Source: Chryseobacterium elymi (GTDB taxonomy: Bacteria > Bacteroidota > Bacteroidia > Flavobacteriales > Weeksellaceae). From it: a DNA stretch of 64,000 bases. The position numbers and the translations under genes were made by a program. Shown one piece after another: positions 63,326 through 64,000 of the stretch; position 1 is the first letter of the stretch; the number at the start of each line of letters is the position of its first letter. Location: assembly GCF_003385495.1 (NCBI RefSeq), contig NZ_QNUH01000001.1, forward strand, positions 310,001 to 374,000. The letters run 5' to 3'. The notes beneath the pieces were generated by a model. The model had not been told where the DNA came from and did not search any database. It saw only the letters and a list, made by a program, of their open reading frames with translations.

Positions 63326-64000
63326 TTATTGCCAGTCTCCTGAAATAACTTTCTGTCCTTCAGTAGTTTCCACTCCAAGAAGATGATCGTTGGGTAAAAA
63401 ATTAGTTTCACATATTGATCCCAATTCATCATCAAACTTTACTCCGGGCTCACAGTTACAAGGCAATGCTTTTTCCACTTTCAGCCCGATGGAACCCGCC
63501 TGGAGAATAGTAAGCGAAGTAGGAATCTTCTCTCTCCATGGCTCTCCTTCTTTTGTGGCTTTTGGTGAACGCAATTCGTCCACAATAGACAGGAACAGAG
63601 GATCATCAATTACCGGAATTTCTCCTCCGTTCCAGATTTGTCCTGTAGCTAAGAAATGTCTTACCGCTTCTTCAAATCCCGGTCTTACAGTAACGATAAC
63701 TCTTGCCATCCCCGACTGCATAAAGGCTCTGAATACAGGATCATTATCATCAAACTGATAAAGATCCCCCCAGTTAGCTCTATTGCCCCAATAATAAGGG
63801 TACAAATAATAGCTTATGAGTTCCCATTCAAAAGCCTGTTCCATGAATTTTATAAAGGCTGCATATCTGTCCAGGGTTCCATCTACTTTTATTTCGGTAT
63901 TGGTGAAACTTTCCGTAGAATTATCTGTCTGGTAATATTTATTTTTCCCGAATGTTAATTCTGCGTTTGGATTTTGACTCAGCATATAGGAAATACAGTT
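63326..64000 (-). CDS. C-terminal part of a large protein, open at window edge
   Basis: The reading frame is open to the right edge (NCISY precedes the first in-frame Met at 63985), so the true start lies outside. The visible part has EWELISYYLYPYYWGNRANWG, DDNDPVFRAFMQSGMARVIV and VRPGFEEAVRHFLATGQIW, which look like a compact C-terminal domain of a large structural protein. The end is Cys-rich and charged (LPCNCEPGVKFDDELGSICE). The family is not recognised. It is the first gene of the accessory operon in the window. Confidence 0.65.
   Translation of the reverse strand, partial: NCISYMLSQNPNAELTFGKNKYYQTDNSTESFTNTEIKVDGTLDRYAAFIKFMEQAFEWELISYYLYPYYWGNRANWGDLYQFDDNDPVFRAFMQSGMARVIVTVRPGFEEAVRHFLATGQIWNGGEIPVIDDPLFLSIVDELRSPKATKEGEPWREKIPTSLTILQAGSIGLKVEKALPCNCEPGVKFDDELGSICETNFLPNDHLLGVETTEGQKVISGDWQ

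Overview
The window looks like a chromosomal segment of a Flavobacteriia member of the Chryseobacterium type. The evidence is AT-rich DNA, almost no Shine-Dalgarno sequences, repeated TAnnTTTG promoter boxes, type IX secretion (T9SS) sorting tails, GLPGLI, DUF3078 and S46 peptidase families, and an alternative complex III gene pair. I saw no rRNA, tRNA, CRISPR array or intact insertion sequence. The genus is an inference from gene content.

Layout. Positions 1-9970 hold the end of an alternative complex III operon (ActE tail, ActF), two envelope proteins, apt, a TPR membrane protein with ribH, an LTA-synthase-like sulfatase, and a YgiC/YgiB-like set. Positions 10047-22932 hold a zinc metallopeptidase, a GLPGLI protein, the SUF iron-sulfur operon (sufA-like, sufB, sufC, sufD), two tandem DUF3078 proteins, a rhomboid protease, dprA and gdhA. 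A 433-bp inverted-repeat element carrying a dead GxxExxY gene splits sufB from sufC. Positions 23092-37696 are mostly minus-strand: amidohydrolase, LytTR membrane regulator, KirBac channel with a YkgJ protein, a divergent truncated globin, a Ca2+/H+ antiporter, an unknown three-gene envelope operon, an AlkD-like protein, a Na+/H+ antiporter and hflX.

Positions 37901-42236 form a likely regulatory unit. A LytTR response regulator has Glu at the phosphoacceptor position. It is followed by two direct repeats of LytTR-site type, 20 bp apart, and then by a three-gene secreted-protein operon with a T9SS sorting domain. Positions 42345-50756 carry a META lipoprotein, a DPP7-type S46 peptidase, a YdeI-like protein, a stand-alone A-T-reductase NRPS module and comM.

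Positions 50981-64000 are the accessory end. They hold a spike-like beta-helix protein, a T9SS cargo protein, an ECF sigma factor overlapping a one-TM/beta-barrel protein, a DUF4840-like lipoprotein, and a polymorphic-toxin locus beside tail-fibre-like genes. The full toxin (801 aa) ends in a DUF3990-like ADP-ribosyltransferase domain and is followed by its putative immunity gene. Downstream lies a silent cassette that repeats about 320 bp of the toxin's pre-toxin region and then encodes an EndoU-like nuclease domain with its own putative immunity gene. The cassette has an 11-bp deletion and a one-base slip in a homopolymer. This is the classic layout for toxin-tip swapping by recombination, and it is the most notable system in the window.
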